From CAYNST01 sp964434105 (lineage in GTDB: Bacteria > Pseudomonadota > Gammaproteobacteria > Pseudomonadales > Cellvibrionaceae), in the NCBI GenBank assembly GCA_964434105.1, contig CAYSTJ010000006.1, positions 1 to 64,000 on the forward strand: a stretch of 64,000 nt of DNA. The letters are read 5' to 3'. The position numbers were made by a program, and so were the translations under genes. Shown one piece after another: positions 63,303 to 64,000 of the stretch; position 1 is the first letter of the stretch, and every line of letters begins with the position of its first letter. The notes below the pieces were generated by a model, which made no database searches, was not told the DNA's origin, and worked only from the letters and a program-made list of their open reading frames with translations.

Positions 63303-63318
63303 ATGTAATTATATACAG
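63303..63318 (-). promoter_or_regulatory. LexA box 2, imperfect
   Basis: On the lexA strand CTGTATATAATTACAT, matching CTG-N10-CAG at 5 of 6 fixed bases with the typical TATATA-type interior. It lies 3 bp beyond box 1, like the double box of E. coli lexA. Confidence 0.6.
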
Positions 63319-63386
63319 TTGTCGGGATCATGCAATCGTTTTGTTTGGCAAGGTAAAATTTCTGTTGATAACACAGTGGGGGAGCC

Positions 63387-64000
63387 ATGAATACACATCG
63401 GGAACTGGGACCGTTGATGCTTGATCTGGGTGGGACCTATCTGACCGAAGAGGAAGCTGTAACGCTCGCCCATCCCGGGGTGGGTGGCGTCATACTGTTC
63501 AGTCGCAATTACAGCGCTGTGGAGCAACTGACCAGTCTCGTCGAACAAATCCGCAGCGTGCGTCCAGGCCTGTTGATTGCGGTGGACCAGGAGGGCGGAC
63601 GGGTGCAGCGGTTCCGCGATGGTTTTACCCGAATTCCGCCGATGCAGACCATCGGCAGGTGCTACCACGATAATCCCGACGAGGGTCTTCGCCTGGCGCA
63701 AGCATGTGGCTGGATTATGGCGGCCGAGCTGCGTGCTGTTGGGATTGATATAAGCTTTGCTCCGGTGCTCGACATGGACGACAACTTCAGTCAGGTCATC
63801 GGGGACCGTTCGTTTGGTCGCAGCAGTCAGGTTGTGACGGAACTGGCCCGCGCGTTCATTGGCGGGATGCGTACTGCCGGGATGCCGGCAACGGCCAAAC
63901 ACTTTCCGGGGCACGGCGCCGTGCGTGCCGACAGTCACCATGAAATTGCTGTGGATCATCGATCACAGGCGGAAATTGAAATCTCTGATATGCAGCCCTT
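63387..64000 (+). CDS. nagZ: Beta-N-acetylhexosaminidase NagZ, N-terminal 204 residues
   Basis: Begins at an ATG with GGGGGAG before it and runs off the window, so about 60% of the usual 330-340 aa is seen. GH3 enzyme that removes GlcNAc from anhydromuropeptides in the cytoplasm during wall recycling, which also makes AmpR inducers. Visible motifs: GVILFSRNY, VDQEGGRVQRFRDGF, and the catalytic loop KHFPGHG followed by DSHHEIAVD. Divergent from lexA; the 127-bp space between them holds the LexA boxes. The psrA gene found here in Pseudomonas is absent. Confidence 0.95.
   Translation, partial: MNTHRELGPLMLDLGGTYLTEEEAVTLAHPGVGGVILFSRNYSAVEQLTSLVEQIRSVRPGLLIAVDQEGGRVQRFRDGFTRIPPMQTIGRCYHDNPDEGLRLAQACGWIMAAELRAVGIDISFAPVLDMDDNFSQVIGDRSFGRSSQVVTELARAFIGGMRTAGMPATAKHFPGHGAVRADSHHEIAVDHRSQAEIEISDMQP

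Noticed and set aside
1..64000. Search for CRISPR arrays, toxin-antitoxin pairs, restriction systems, prophage or secretion clusters
   Set aside because: No regularly spaced repeats and no proteins of these families were recognised; gene order is that of a core chromosome.

Overview
The window is an ordinary chromosomal stretch of a gammaproteobacterium of the Pseudomonadales/Cellvibrionales type. This rests on gene order: purB-hflD-mnmA-nudix, cspD/clpSA, infA-bpt-aat-trxB, ftsK-lolA-rarA-crcB-serS-cysG, MoxR/DUF58/Bat next to the large NAD-glutamate dehydrogenase and DUF2835, pyrD-rmf-rlmL, slt/uup, and topA-DUF6586-sulA-lexA-nagZ all recall Pseudomonas neighbourhoods. The Ser/Thr-rich lipoprotein linker and the 2OG-oxygenase fit a Cellvibrio-like bacterium. 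The genus cannot be fixed from the sequence. There is no rRNA, tRNA, CRISPR array, prophage or intact IS. Almost all the DNA is coding, in tightly packed operons with ATGA/GTGA/TAATG overlaps and several TTG starts (hflD, ftsK, lolA, crcB, the glutamate dehydrogenase, the ABC exporter).

Layout. 0-8.6 kb: a two-part 2OG-Fe(II) oxygenase, then a reverse-strand block with a GNAT protein, the ribosomal oxygenase RoxA, PurB, HflD, the tRNA thiouridylase MnmA, a Nudix hydrolase and RluE. 8.7-15 kb: a protein-turnover neighbourhood with CspD, ClpS-ClpA, IF-1, both N-degron amino-acid transferases (Bpt, Aat) and thioredoxin reductase. 15.3-24.6 kb: FtsK, LolA, RarA, CrcB, SerS, CysG, a small Arg-rich protein and glutathione reductase. 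24.6-34.3 kb: a reverse operon MoxR-DUF58-DUF4381-VWA-VWA/TPR-BatD, followed by a large beta-propeller-like lipoprotein. 34.5-47.5 kb: the 180-kDa-class NAD-glutamate dehydrogenase, DUF2835, PyrD, ribosome modulation factor, RlmKL, UvrB and an Atm1-type ABC exporter. 47.5-58.6 kb: a PP2C phosphatase/FHA pair, a DUF5610 protein, a glutaredoxin-like protein, a small c-type cytochrome-like protein, an EAL-HDOD protein, the lytic transglycosylase Slt, Uup, a universal stress protein and a membrane-anchored unknown. 59-64 kb: TopA, DUF6586, the SulA-LexA SOS pair with LexA boxes, and the start of NagZ, which runs off the window.

The least expected signal is a dispersed non-coding repeat present three times (5081-5307, 15109-15265, 49524-49746). 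Each copy begins and ends with imperfect terminal inverted repeats of the type GTAACTATTCAG, is flanked by a near-perfect 8-bp direct repeat (7 of 8 identical in all three cases), and keeps a central palindrome CGCCTG-NN-CAGGCG. It has the features of a MITE. The 8-bp duplication and GTAA ends suggest, by inference, mobilisation by an IS66-like transposase that is not in this window. Other items for a second look are a three-way-junction RNA candidate upstream of pyrD, a 20-bp palindrome upstream of trxB, and several conserved proteins of unknown function.
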